Positions 26,891-36,517 are shown, counted from the first letter of the stretch. The stretch: 64,000 bases of DNA from Limosilactobacillus rudii (GCF_014145455.1 NZ_JACIVB010000054.1:1-64000), one strand, 5' to 3'. Numbers and translations are program-made. Notes: a model not told the origin generated them from the sequence alone.

Positions 26891-27523
26891 ATGCTAACGC
26901 AATATCAACAATTTTTTACTGGTCGGCCAACAACAGAAATCGCTCAAAGCTTATTAGGCAAAATGGTTAAGTATAAAACGGATGAGGGAATCGTTGGCGG
27001 ATATATTGTTGAGACTGAAGCATACTTAGGAGAACACGATACAGCATCTCATGCATTCAATGGTCGCCGAACCGGATATTCAGAATCACTTTATGGAATG
27101 CCCGGTAATATTTATCTTTACCAAATTAGGGGACATTACTGTTTTGATATTGTTGTTCAAGATGTAGAAGAGCCGCAGGGAGTTTTATTACGGGGAATGG
27201 AACCTACGCTTAATATTGAACAAATGAAGGCTAATCGTAAAATGACAGGGGTAAATATTACTAATGGTCCGGGGAAATTGGTTCAGGCACTGGGAATTCA
27301 TTCTCGTGATTTGGATGGTCAGCCAATGGAAACAAGTGCGTTAACGGTGGACTTACAGGATTTTAAAATTCCCCGGGAAATTATAACAACTGCGCGGATT
27401 GGTGTTAACTTAAAGGCAGCCAATGGTCTTAGTCCACGACGATTTTATGTAAAGGGCAATCCTTATGTTTCGAATATGAAGAAAAGAGATATGGATATCG
27501 AAAATCATGGTTGGGAGGACTGA
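26891..27523 (+). CDS. 3-methyladenine DNA glycosylase (AAG/Mpg family)
   Basis: A 210-residue base-excision repair enzyme that removes alkylated or deaminated purines. Diagnostic blocks are the catalytic Glu in IVETEAYLGEHDTASHAFNG, YGMPGNIYLYQIRG and NGPGKLVQALGI. I start at the ATG at 26891 after GAGGAGG; the upstream in-frame ATG at 26855 lies before that site. The next gene (MoxR-type ATPase) begins 3 bases after its stop, so the glycosylase heads a four-gene operon, which is an unusual partnership. Confidence 0.92.
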   Translation: MLTQYQQFFTGRPTTEIAQSLLGKMVKYKTDEGIVGGYIVETEAYLGEHDTASHAFNGRRTGYSESLYGMPGNIYLYQIRGHYCFDIVVQDVEEPQGVLLRGMEPTLNIEQMKANRKMTGVNITNGPGKLVQALGIHSRDLDGQPMETSALTVDLQDFKIPREIITTARIGVNLKAANGLSPRRFYVKGNPYVSNMKKRDMDIENHGWED

Positions 27524-27526
27524 GAA

Positions 27527-28669
27527 ATGGCATTAACTTATCAGCAACTCTTAACTGCGGTGCCACTAGTTTTGGATGCCGGTAATGTTCCAAATATTGT
27601 TGGGGATGCAGGTATCGGGAAGTCAGCGTTAGTCCAAGAAATAGCTACTAATTTAGGGGCAGAATTGTTTACCACGGTTGTTAGTTTAAGTGAGAAAGGG
27701 GACTTAGCGATTCCAGTACCTCCCTTGACTAGTGATTCATTTGTTGAGACACAGAATTATGGTCGCCTTGCAAATGTTCAATTCGGCTATTCGGAAACCT
27801 TAATTAGTATTATTAAACATGCGGAAAATCACCCATCGCAACCGATTATTTGGTTCTTAGATGAATTTAACCGTGGGACGCAAGCAGTTCAGAGTGAACT
27901 TATGAACCTTGTGCTTCAGCGAAAAATTAACGCGTTAAAATTGCCATCAACGGTCAAAATTATCATTGCAGAAAATCCGGATACAACGATGGCAGGATTT
28001 ACTGATCGTGATTATGGCGTAGCAATTGGTGACGCAGCGATTAAGGATCGGACAATCCGCCTAGTGATGACAAATTCGACTACTGAATGGTTAAAATGGG
28101 CACGGTCAAATAATTTAAATGATTTGGTAGTTAAGTACCTTACACAATATCCAGAGCGATTGTTAATCATTGATTCTAATAACGAAGACTTAGCACCGAC
28201 GCCACGGGCTTGGGAACGGGTAGCTAAAAACTTAGACCAATTACAGGCACTAGATTATGAAGTTCAAAAACAATTGGCAGCGGACCTATTTAGCGGCGAT
28301 CTTGGTAGTGAGATTGGGGTTTCGTTTGCTCAATTTGTTCTAGCTCAAGGACATGAATTAACGATAAAAGTACTTAAAGAAGCAAAAAATGGAAAAAAAC
28401 AATTTGCAGAATGCGATGATGCAACTAAAATTCGGCTATTAAGGTCGTGGTTGCACGAAGACTTAGCAACGGAAAAAGATGCACAGTTGTTTAACGAATA
28501 TTTTCAACTTGTTAGTCCAGATGGGCAATACGCAATAGCGCAATCTGTTGGTGAACAATTAACTGCTGTTCTCCAGCCGATGTATGAACAAGCAATTAAG
28601 CATCCTCATGGTAACGTAGCAGATCTTTATAAGGAGTTTGCTAAGGTTGCTACGCGCGGTGATAACTGA
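27527..28669 (+). CDS. MoxR-type AAA+ ATPase
   Basis: A 380-residue AAA+ ATPase: P-loop GDAGIGKSAL near residue 26, Walker B IIWFLDEFNRGT near residue 107, and sensor-type segment VKIIIAENPDTTMAG. MoxR-family ATPases usually work as chaperones with VWA-domain proteins, and here the next gene encodes exactly such a protein, overlapping by 1 base (TGATG). Substrate unknown. The C-terminal half is helical and specific to this subgroup. Confidence 0.85.
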   Translation: MALTYQQLLTAVPLVLDAGNVPNIVGDAGIGKSALVQEIATNLGAELFTTVVSLSEKGDLAIPVPPLTSDSFVETQNYGRLANVQFGYSETLISIIKHAENHPSQPIIWFLDEFNRGTQAVQSELMNLVLQRKINALKLPSTVKIIIAENPDTTMAGFTDRDYGVAIGDAAIKDRTIRLVMTNSTTEWLKWARSNNLNDLVVKYLTQYPERLLIIDSNNEDLAPTPRAWERVAKNLDQLQALDYEVQKQLAADLFSGDLGSEIGVSFAQFVLAQGHELTIKVLKEAKNGKKQFAECDDATKIRLLRSWLHEDLATEKDAQLFNEYFQLVSPDGQYAIAQSVGEQLTAVLQPMYEQAIKHPHGNVADLYKEFAKVATRGDN

Positions 28670-29952
28670 TGAATATTTCACGAATGTTCCACCGCTTCCG
28701 CCACCGAGAAACAAATAATAATGCTGATCAATTAATCACGGCAGCAATCGTTAGTGTATTGCAAGATCATCGGATGAGTGGTGAAGTCTTATTACAATTA
28801 CCACGTGAGGAAAAGTCACAGCTACCTGCAGTTATGGGGTTAGAGTGGCACAATGATAGATTGGTTTTGGCGTTTAATCCTTCACGGTTAGTCCACTTGC
28901 GGAGTGATGAATTAAAAGAATTGCTTGAACATGAAGCATTACATATTATTTGGGAACATCCGTTGCGGTATGCTAATCCTCCTCATCCGGGGTTGGTTCA
29001 AATTGCAACAGATGTCGCTGTTAATCAATTTTTATCAGAACCGCCACAAGGAACAATGACGCTCGGACAGTTGCAACGACTTCTGCGCCGTAGAATCATG
29101 CCAAAACAAGATTCTCAGAACTATCTCACTTTATTAGAGAATCTGCCAGTCGAACAACAAGAAAAACTGCGTCAAGAAGGCATAAAGTTAAAAGCAGGTC
29201 AGCAGGGCCACGCTATTGGAGAAATAAGGCCTGCATTAGATAGTCATGCTGGCTGGAAAAATACCAATTCTAACGCTCATCAATTAAATAATCAGACAAT
29301 ACGACTAGCTAATATTAAGAAGATCTTACAACAGGCGTATCAGCATACTCCACAAAGGGATCGTGGCCTCTTGCCAGGAGGTATCAAAGAGAAGTTAGAT
29401 GCTATTACGGTAACTAAAACTGTTAAATGGCAGCAAATTTTACGGCAGCAATTTGGAATGATTGTACGCGGACAGCAGCCTTCACATGCACGATTTAATC
29501 GTCGCCAACCGTTACGGATGGATTTGCCAGGAACGGTAGCAAGATTAACGCCAGCAGTTGATATCTTTATTGATAATTCAGGATCGGTAAGAGATGAAGA
29601 ATTAGGCCAGACACTAGTGATAATTCAGAAGATGCTTAAGCAGTCACATTTGGCAGCAACAGTTTATTCTTTTGATGCTAAGGTAACTTCTAAGGAATAT
29701 ATTCGACCAGGCAAAAAGATTGAACTGATCCGTCATGGTGGTGGCGGGACTAGTTTTCAATGTGTCTTTGACTATCTTCAGCAGCATCAAGTTGCGCGGC
29801 AGGGACATATCGTAATCATCATTACAGATGGGTGGGGAGAGAAAAAAGTAGATACTTACCACTATCGAAATGTTTACTGGTTAATGATGACGAAGGTTGG
29901 TCAACTATCAGTAGAAAATCCGCCAGGTAGAGTACTAGAAATGAAAGGATAA
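28669..29952 (+). CDS. VWA-like metallopeptidase-type protein (DUF2201)
   Basis: A 427-residue soluble protein. The N-terminal part carries the zinc-peptidase-like motif LEHEALHIIWEHPL (HExxH) of the DUF2201 family. The C-terminal part is a VWA-like domain with the MIDAS-type sequence DIFIDNSGSVRDEE and a later VIIITDGWGE. A glycine-rich GGGGTSF loop lies between. This architecture pairs with MoxR-type ATPases, whose gene it overlaps. Whether the HExxH is catalytic is not known. Confidence 0.82.
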   Translation: MNISRMFHRFRHRETNNNADQLITAAIVSVLQDHRMSGEVLLQLPREEKSQLPAVMGLEWHNDRLVLAFNPSRLVHLRSDELKELLEHEALHIIWEHPLRYANPPHPGLVQIATDVAVNQFLSEPPQGTMTLGQLQRLLRRRIMPKQDSQNYLTLLENLPVEQQEKLRQEGIKLKAGQQGHAIGEIRPALDSHAGWKNTNSNAHQLNNQTIRLANIKKILQQAYQHTPQRDRGLLPGGIKEKLDAITVTKTVKWQQILRQQFGMIVRGQQPSHARFNRRQPLRMDLPGTVARLTPAVDIFIDNSGSVRDEELGQTLVIIQKMLKQSHLAATVYSFDAKVTSKEYIRPGKKIELIRHGGGGTSFQCVFDYLQQHQVARQGHIVIIITDGWGEKKVDTYHYRNVYWLMMTKVGQLSVENPPGRVLEMKG

Positions 29953-29953
29953 A

Positions 29954-30250
29954 ATGATGACAACGATTCTTAATCCGCAAGCAATGCAAAAAGTACTTAC
30001 TCATAGCAAAGAATATCAACGAGCAGTTGGTTTGCTTAATAAACGCTGGGATCCAGATGAACAGCCAGTTTTCCGTAATATCTTACAGTCCGCGGATGTC
30101 CAATTTGCCCGTCAGCTTCAAATAGCAGGATTAGTTAAAGGGAAAGTTGATCTTGCTAACTATCAGGCAGTTAATCAATTATTGATGCAGCATGATTCAT
30201 GGTTTTCCGAGAGTGCTAGAAAAACGTTACTAGCACCATTTATGGATTAG
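29954..30250 (+). CDS. Small protein at the end of the MoxR/VWA operon
   Basis: A 98-residue soluble protein of unknown family, starting 2 bases after the VWA gene's stop (tandem ATGs at 29954 and 29957; either could be used). It is predicted helical, without signal or membrane segment. Position suggests a third component of the MoxR/VWA system. Confidence 0.7.
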   Translation: MMTTILNPQAMQKVLTHSKEYQRAVGLLNKRWDPDEQPVFRNILQSADVQFARQLQIAGLVKGKVDLANYQAVNQLLMQHDSWFSESARKTLLAPFMD

Positions 30251-30319
30251 AGTAAATTTTCGTGAAAGTAGATTGAGCATAGTATAATAGTTATGTAACC
30301 TTTTAAGGAGGTGCTGCAA

Positions 30320-32224
30320 ATGGCAGTAAATAACGAATTAATAAAAGATGACTTATATGAAGCAGTAAATGGTGAATGGTTAAAGACGGCCAAAATTCCT
30401 GATGATAAACCGGCAACGGGGGGCTTTAATGACCTTGTTGATGAGATTGATAAGCAGTTAATGGATGATTTTGATACTTATGCAGATGGTCGAGAAAAAG
30501 CTGATGATTCACGCTTTAATGAAATGATTAAGCTTTATCGTATAGCTAAGAAATTCGACTGGCGTAAAAAAGTTGGTCCCCAGCCGTTAAAGCGAATGCT
30601 TGCCAGTGTTGAAAAACTAGAATCATATGCGGACTATCAGACACAATGGAAAAACTGGATACTATCGGGGATGCCATCACCGATTAGTTTTGATATTGAT
30701 GCTGATATGAAAAACGCGACTGTCTATGCATTATTTGCATCATCACCATCATTAATTCTTCCAGATAAGAGTTATTATGCAGAAGGGAAAAAGGCGCAAC
30801 ACGACCAACTACTCCAATTATGGTCATCAATGGTTGCAACCTTATTGGATAAGCTGGGCTACAGTAAGACAGAGGCTGCTAAGCTCATTGATGATGCTAA
30901 AAAGTTTGATGCTTTACTTGCACCACATGTTAAGAGTGCGGAAGAAGCGGCAGATTATAGCAAAATGTATAATCCACAAAGCGTTGCTGAATTAGCTGGA
31001 TCAACTGATCAACTGGATATTGCGGCTGTTATTAAACAATTAGTTGGTGAAGAACCCGAAAAAGTAATTGTTATGGAGCCAGAGTATTTTAAGGCACTTA
31101 ATGACATTTTAAAAGATAATTTTGCACTATTTAAGAGTTGGGCATTAATTCGGGTTGTTCGTGAAAATGCTAGTTATCTTGATGACGAGATGCGAGAAAT
31201 TAACGGTCGGTACAACCGGGCTTTATCTGGAAGTAAGAAGCCAGTTAGTCAACGTAAATTTGCTTATTATCTTGCTCGTGATATGTTTAGTCAAGTTGCT
31301 GGGGACTACTATGGTAAGAAATACTTTGGGCCGCAAGCAAAAGCTGATGTTCATTATATGGTTGAACAAATGATAAAGGTCTACAAGGGTCGGCTAACGA
31401 ATAACACATGGCTGAGCAAGGCAACTCGTGATAAAGCGATCCTAAAGCTTGATAAATTAGGAATCCAAGTTGGGTACCCTGATAAAATTCCTGCACTTTA
31501 TGATCAATTTAAAGTTGATGAGGAAGAATCCCTAATTGCTAATTTAAATCAACTAACAGTAATTGCTAACAAAGAACTATTTAGTCGCTGGAATAAGCCT
31601 GTTGATCGGATGCGGTGGGAAATGAGTGCGGCAACAGTCAATGCTTACTACCATCCATTTAAGAATATTATTGTTTTCCCAGCAGCGATCTTGCAAGCGC
31701 CATTTTATTCATTGAAACAAAGTAGTAGCCAGAATTATGGCGGAATTGGCGCAGTTATTGCTCACGAAATCTCACATGCTTTTGACAATAATGGTTCACT
31801 TTTCGATGAATTCGGTAACCTTAATAATTGGTGGACTGATGAAGATTCAGCACACTTTAAGCAATTGGCCCAAAAGATGATTAAAGAATTTGATGGTATT
31901 CCATTTGCTGGGCAAAAGGTAAATGGTAAGCTCACGGTTTCAGAGAATATTGCTGATGCTGGTGGACTAAGTTGTGCACTAGAAGCTGCAAAAACTGAGG
32001 CTGACTTCAATGCACAAGAATTCTTTATTAACTGGGCAACAATTTGGCGGATGAAAGCTACGGAACAGTATATGCAATTACTGCTCTCAATCGATGTTCA
32101 TGCTCCACAAAAATTACGGGCAAATATTCAAGCAGAAAATCTCGATGACTTTTATACGGCCTTTGAGATAAAACCTGGCGATAAGATGTACCGGGCACCA
32201 GAAGAGCGTGTTCATATTTGGTAG
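30320..32224 (+). CDS. pepO: M13-family zinc endopeptidase PepO
   Basis: A 634-residue neprilysin-family oligopeptidase of lactic acid bacteria. The zinc site is readable: HEISHAFDNNG (HExxH) and ENIADAGG, which supplies the third ligand; the C-terminal VHIW matches the family's typical end. No signal peptide is present, so it is cytoplasmic and would process peptides of roughly 5-35 residues from casein or other proteins. I start at the ATG at 30320, 8 bases after AAGGAGG; the GTG at 30311 falls in the ribosome site. A promoter-like TATAAT stands near 30283. A terminator follows at 32316-32360. Confidence 0.95.
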   Translation: MAVNNELIKDDLYEAVNGEWLKTAKIPDDKPATGGFNDLVDEIDKQLMDDFDTYADGREKADDSRFNEMIKLYRIAKKFDWRKKVGPQPLKRMLASVEKLESYADYQTQWKNWILSGMPSPISFDIDADMKNATVYALFASSPSLILPDKSYYAEGKKAQHDQLLQLWSSMVATLLDKLGYSKTEAAKLIDDAKKFDALLAPHVKSAEEAADYSKMYNPQSVAELAGSTDQLDIAAVIKQLVGEEPEKVIVMEPEYFKALNDILKDNFALFKSWALIRVVRENASYLDDEMREINGRYNRALSGSKKPVSQRKFAYYLARDMFSQVAGDYYGKKYFGPQAKADVHYMVEQMIKVYKGRLTNNTWLSKATRDKAILKLDKLGIQVGYPDKIPALYDQFKVDEEESLIANLNQLTVIANKELFSRWNKPVDRMRWEMSAATVNAYYHPFKNIIVFPAAILQAPFYSLKQSSSQNYGGIGAVIAHEISHAFDNNGSLFDEFGNLNNWWTDEDSAHFKQLAQKMIKEFDGIPFAGQKVNGKLTVSENIADAGGLSCALEAAKTEADFNAQEFFINWATIWRMKATEQYMQLLLSIDVHAPQKLRANIQAENLDDFYTAFEIKPGDKMYRAPEERVHIW

Positions 32225-32315
32225 TTTAAGAGAACGCTGTATTATTACTTCTCTAAAATAGTGGTGAGATTGAATTAATTTCTTGCCACATTTTTACGTA
32301 TCAGCAAATACAAAA

Positions 32316-32360
32316 CGGCATCTAAGTTCGACTTTACTGGATTTTAGACGCCGCTTTTTT
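32316..32360 (+). terminator. Intrinsic terminator after pepO
   Basis: Stem CGGCATCTAA / TTAGACGCCG (32316-32325 and 32344-32353, one mismatch) and a run of T. Confidence 0.8.
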
Positions 32361-32495
32361 AGTAATAAGGCTTATGTTCCCGCATTTTTCTTACGTCTGT
32401 AGTTCTTAGCGTGACAAAATAAGGCTCATCTTGTAAAGTGTTAGCAAGGTTTGATTTCCCGGGAAATAAAATTTAAATGAAGGTAGGAGAACTTA

Positions 32496-33134
32496 TTGAA
32501 ATTTGCTGACAAAATTAAGAGTTATCGTCACCAGTATAATTTGACCCAGCAGGCGGTTGCTGATCAGTTAATGATTTCACGTAAAACGATCTCAAGTTGG
32601 GAAAATGGACGTAGTTATCCTGATATTTTTATGCTAGTGCAAATAAGTGATCTCTACCATGTTAGTTTAGACGACTTATTACGGGAGGATCATGAGATGA
32701 TTAACAATTATAAAGAAGAACATGCGCTAAATACTAAGAAAGATCACGCTTTTAGTACCTCGTATCTTATTAATGTAGTTACTTGTATTTATTTCTTATT
32801 TCAGACGGTTGGCTTGATGAGCGTTGCTTCTCTTAGTTCAACGTGGCGATTAATTTTAGGAGTTATCGTTGGAATTGGATTTTTAAATGCTTGCTACTTA
32901 TTATCAAAGTGCAATTGGAAAAGATTTAGTGGTTCAGAGAAGGTAGGCATATTAATAACGATTATTGTCATTACCGTTCTGCTAATGAAGCTAAATGATT
33001 ACCGCTTTGATATTTCAAATAGCTACAATAACGGACGTGATTTTGGAATTGGTTTTGCAACTTCAATCAAGAGTATTGCATTTGTAGAATTGATTTGGCT
33101 ATATCCACAATTTAAAAAAGTAAGAAAGGAGTAA
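32496..33134 (+). CDS. Xre-family regulator with membrane domain
   Basis: A 212-residue protein with an N-terminal Cro/CI helix-turn-helix (TQQAVADQLMISRKTISSWENGRSYPDIF, residues 14-42) and four hydrophobic segments in the C-terminal half (near 88-108, 112-130, 145-163 and 185-203). It is a paralogue in layout of the protein at 15534-16154. The start is a TTG at 32496 with TAGGAG 6 bases upstream. The macrodomain gene starts 6 bases after its stop, so the two form a pair, which is unusual for this regulator type. Confidence 0.82.
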   Translation: MKFADKIKSYRHQYNLTQQAVADQLMISRKTISSWENGRSYPDIFMLVQISDLYHVSLDDLLREDHEMINNYKEEHALNTKKDHAFSTSYLINVVTCIYFLFQTVGLMSVASLSSTWRLILGVIVGIGFLNACYLLSKCNWKRFSGSEKVGILITIIVITVLLMKLNDYRFDISNSYNNGRDFGIGFATSIKSIAFVELIWLYPQFKKVRKE

Positions 33135-33140
33135 TTATTA

Positions 33141-33644
33141 GTGGGACAAATCAAAGTAATTAAAGGTGATATTACGAAAGTAAAGGCCGATGCAATTGTT
33201 AACGCTGCTAATACGACTTTAATGGGCGGTGGCGGTGTTGATGGCGCAATTCACCGGGCGGCTGGACCTGCGTTATACGGTGCTTGTGAGAAATTTCATG
33301 GTTGTCCGACAGGTGAGGCGCGAATAACGGGTGGCTTTAATTTGCCAGCAAAATTTATCATTCATACTCCGGGACCGGTTTGGCATGGTGGAAATAGTAA
33401 TGAAGATCAGTTGCTTGCTAATTCATACCACAATAGCCTGACACTTGCCGACCAGCACCTATGTGAGACTGTTGCTTTTCCATCGATTAGTACGGGTGTT
33501 TATGCATTTCCGCTGGAGCGGGCAGCAGAAATCGCGATAAAAACAATAAAGAAGTTTCTTCTAACAGCTCAGATAGTTAATGAAGTGACGATGGTTTGCT
33601 TTGATGAAAAAACATTTGCGGCCTATCAGCAGCAAATTTATTAA
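33141..33644 (+). CDS. Macrodomain protein (O-acetyl-ADP-ribose deacetylase type)
   Basis: A 167-residue protein that is a single macrodomain of the MacroD/YmdB class. Key blocks are ADAIVNAANTTLMGGGGVDGAIHRAAG near residue 13 and SISTGVYAFPLERAAEIA near residue 117. Members hydrolyse O-acetyl-ADP-ribose or remove ADP-ribose from aspartate and glutamate. Start is GTG at 33141 after AAAGGAG. It is encoded right after a membrane-linked Xre regulator. Confidence 0.92.
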   Translation: MGQIKVIKGDITKVKADAIVNAANTTLMGGGGVDGAIHRAAGPALYGACEKFHGCPTGEARITGGFNLPAKFIIHTPGPVWHGGNSNEDQLLANSYHNSLTLADQHLCETVAFPSISTGVYAFPLERAAEIAIKTIKKFLLTAQIVNEVTMVCFDEKTFAAYQQQIY

Positions 33645-33691
33645 TAAATAGGTCTAAACTATTGGAAATAAATTGCTAAACGTTTATAATT

Positions 33692-33724
33692 TTCTGGATT
33701 GACTTTTTCGTCCAGAATTTTTTA
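33692..33724 (+). terminator. Intrinsic terminator after the macrodomain gene
   Basis: Stem TTCTGGA / TCCAGAA (33692-33698 and 33711-33717) with a T run. Confidence 0.75.
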
Positions 33725-33750
33725 TTTTAAAACTAAAGGAGGCATTAACT

Positions 33751-34911
33751 TTGAAACACGAAAAGTTACGTTCGTTTACCTTTATTCTTGTTGCTTTTAT
33801 GCTTGGGTGTAATGAGTTTATGGTCGTTGGTGTACTATCTGATATTGCTCGCAGTTACCATGTTCCGCTATCAACAGTTGGATTCTTAGTGACAGCATTT
33901 GCGGGTGTTTATGCAATTAGTACGCCAATCATTACGACCCTAACAAGCAATTGGAATCGCTATAAGTTACTAATGACTTTAATGACCGTGTTTTTTATTG
34001 GGAATACTTTGACGGCACTTGCACCATCGCTCGGTTGGCTTTTATTTGCCCGGATAATTACGGCTGCGGTTGCCGGAACGATTATTTCACTGATTAATTT
34101 ACTCGTCAGTCTGATCACGCCAATGGATAGGCGGCCAATGGTCTTAGCATGGGTTGGTGCTGGTTTTAGCATTGCTTCAGTCATTGGGGTGCCACTGGGG
34201 ACAACTATTGCGACCTTGCTGTCATGGCATGATAGTTTTTGGATTATATCTGGTTTAACGTTAGTTGTTTTTGCGCTTCTCGCTTGGCTAACTCCGCGAA
34301 AGACGCCACAAGTCAAAGGGAGTATTATTGAGCAGTTAGCACTGTTAAAAGATCGACGAGTACTATTAGGAATAGGTATCACGGTTGCTGTACTAAGCTT
34401 ACAGTATACATTCTATACTTACGTCCGGCCGTTAATTACGAATGTTATGGGCTTTAGTTTGACAAGTTTGAATTGGCTGCTGCTTATTCTTGGCGTGATG
34501 AGCATTATTGGTAATGAAATTGCTGGTTTAGTTGCTAGTCATCAGGGAGTTAATAAATTACCAGTTGTTTTTATCATTATGACGGTCCTTAGTTTAATCT
34601 TAGGCGTTGCGTTAGGAAATAAGATAACGGGAATGTTAACTTTGGCGGCATTATGTGTTGTTGTAATTATTTATGGAACAACGATTCAACTAGTTTTTAT
34701 TAATGTAGCTGAACAGGAATATCCTCAATCATTAGCGCTAGCAACTTCACTTGTGTCCATCTTTGCAAATGTCGGAATTTCATTAGGCTCGTTTACTGCT
34801 TCAACCACTGTCGGATTTGCTAGTCTTACAACCCTTGGATATGTAGGAGCTATTTATGGGGGATTAGCAATTATATTAGCCTTTGTTTTGCGGCGTCTTT
34901 ATGTAAAATAG
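33751..34911 (+). CDS. MFS exporter, sugar-efflux/AraJ-like
   Basis: A 386-residue, twelve-helix major facilitator. The N-terminus (GCNEFMVVGVLSDIA) is typical of DHA1-type exporters such as AraJ, YdhP and SotB, which export drugs or arabinose-like sugars. Motif A is weak (WNRYKLLM after helix 2). Start is TTG at 33751 with AAAGGAGG at optimal distance. Transcribed alone, between a terminator and the cls promoter region. Substrate unknown. Confidence 0.83.
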   Translation: MKHEKLRSFTFILVAFMLGCNEFMVVGVLSDIARSYHVPLSTVGFLVTAFAGVYAISTPIITTLTSNWNRYKLLMTLMTVFFIGNTLTALAPSLGWLLFARIITAAVAGTIISLINLLVSLITPMDRRPMVLAWVGAGFSIASVIGVPLGTTIATLLSWHDSFWIISGLTLVVFALLAWLTPRKTPQVKGSIIEQLALLKDRRVLLGIGITVAVLSLQYTFYTYVRPLITNVMGFSLTSLNWLLLILGVMSIIGNEIAGLVASHQGVNKLPVVFIIMTVLSLILGVALGNKITGMLTLAALCVVVIIYGTTIQLVFINVAEQEYPQSLALATSLVSIFANVGISLGSFTASTTVGFASLTTLGYVGAIYGGLAIILAFVLRRLYVK

Positions 34912-34976
34912 AGCTGAAATGTAAAGCGATAACGGCTATAATAGTGCAGTAGTATTAATAGGGAGATTAAAAGCTT

Positions 34977-36470
34977 ATGAATATCGTATGGACATGGGAC
35001 GTTATCCGTCGTATTATTGAAGTTCTTTGGCTGATCAATATTGCCTTTGCAATCTGGACAGTGTTCCGGAGCCGGCGCGATATTGCATCAACATGGGCAT
35101 GGTTGCTTGTGTTATCAGTATTTCCAGTTGTTGGCTTTTTATTATATCTGTTTGTTGGCCGCCAGCTTTCGCATGATGAAATTTTCAGCATTCAAGACGA
35201 ACAAAAGCAGTTGCGAACGAAATACCTTGAAAAACAGAAAGAACTTAGCGAAGAGCATGAATTATTGCCTAAGGGGAGTCGCCTATCGCGGGACCGGCAA
35301 TTAGTTAATTTGTTTTTGAGTTTAAATGATTCTGTTGTGACATTTAATAATAAGGTCCATGTCTATATCGATGGGAAGAAGAAGTTTGATAAGTTAATTG
35401 ATGATATTAACCAGGCTAAAGATCATGTATATATTGAATATTATTCCTTTTATGCAGATAATTTAGGTAAACGGATCTTAGCAGCGCTAGAGGCGGCAGC
35501 ACAACGTGGCGTAACAGTGCGGGTCCTTTATGATTTGAGCGGATCACATGGCACAACCTATAAGTTTTTTGAACATTTAGAAGAATTGGGTGGCGAAGCG
35601 CAAGCATTTATCGCGGCTGCTAAAGCACATTTTCAGACACCACGATTAAATTACCATTTACACCGGAAATTGGCGATTATTGATGGGAAAATTGGTTATA
35701 TTGGTGGCTTTAATATTGGTGACCAGTATTTGGGTGAAGATCCTAAGTTTGGTTACTGGCGAGATACGCATCTGCGGGTTGTGGGGCAAGCAACGATGAT
35801 GATGACGGTCCGCTTTGCAATGGATTGGAATACGACTTGTCGTAAAACTCATAAAAACAAGATTGATCTTGAAAATGAATTTAAGCACTTTGAATTAGCA
35901 GCGCCAACGGATGATCCTGAGGAAGTTCCGATGCAAATTGTTTCATCAGGACCAGATAACGAAAATTATTCAATTCGTCGGGGATATGAGTCAATTATTA
36001 GTTCTGCTCATAAATATGTATATATTCAATCGCCGTATCTAATTCCAGAAGACTCTGTTTTAGAGGCGCTTGTGATTGCGGCGCGGAGTGGTATTGATGT
36101 GCGAATTATGATTCCTTGTATGCCTGATCATCCGTTTGTCTATCGAGCAACGGAGTATTACGCTAAGTACCTAGTAAATAATGGCGTAAAGGTTTATAAA
36201 TACGACAATGGATTTATCCATTCTAAAACGATGGTAAGCGGGAGTAATATTGCTTCAGTTGGGTCGGCTAATATGGATTATCGTAGTTTTCGGTTGAATT
36301 TTGAGGTTAATTCATTTGCTTATAACAAAGAATTAACTGCTGAATTGAAGAGAATTTTTGAAGAAGATATGAAGAAGAGTACGTTATTGACGCCTGAATA
36401 TTTTGCCAACCAATCAAATTGGCGCAAATTCAAGCAGTACTTCTCACGATTGTTATCACCAATTCTATAA
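34977..36470 (+). CDS. cls: Cardiolipin synthase (phospholipase D type), second HKD atypical
   Basis: A 497-residue membrane enzyme that joins two phosphatidylglycerols into cardiolipin. Two N-terminal helices (about 9-28 and 37-56) anchor it; two PLD domains follow. The first motif is complete, HRKLAIID within YHLHRKLAIIDGKIGYIGG. The second reads HSKTMVSG, with Gly where the family has Asp of HxKxxxxD, followed by the expected VGSANMDYRSF. Length and context are otherwise normal, and AGGGAG precedes the ATG. The Asp is not one of the two catalytic histidines, so the protein may still work, but the change is unusual. Confidence 0.9.
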   Translation: MNIVWTWDVIRRIIEVLWLINIAFAIWTVFRSRRDIASTWAWLLVLSVFPVVGFLLYLFVGRQLSHDEIFSIQDEQKQLRTKYLEKQKELSEEHELLPKGSRLSRDRQLVNLFLSLNDSVVTFNNKVHVYIDGKKKFDKLIDDINQAKDHVYIEYYSFYADNLGKRILAALEAAAQRGVTVRVLYDLSGSHGTTYKFFEHLEELGGEAQAFIAAAKAHFQTPRLNYHLHRKLAIIDGKIGYIGGFNIGDQYLGEDPKFGYWRDTHLRVVGQATMMMTVRFAMDWNTTCRKTHKNKIDLENEFKHFELAAPTDDPEEVPMQIVSSGPDNENYSIRRGYESIISSAHKYVYIQSPYLIPEDSVLEALVIAARSGIDVRIMIPCMPDHPFVYRATEYYAKYLVNNGVKVYKYDNGFIHSKTMVSGSNIASVGSANMDYRSFRLNFEVNSFAYNKELTAELKRIFEEDMKKSTLLTPEYFANQSNWRKFKQYFSRLLSPIL

Positions 36471-36480
36471 GAGAACATCA

Positions 36481-36517
36481 AAAAGCTTTACGGGGTACTC
36501 TCTAGTAAAGCTTTTTT
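36481..36517. terminator. Bidirectional terminator between cls and the merR-type gene
   Basis: Stem AAAAGCTTTAC / GTAAAGCTTTT (36481-36491 and 36505-36515) with A and T runs outside, serving both converging genes. Confidence 0.88.
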
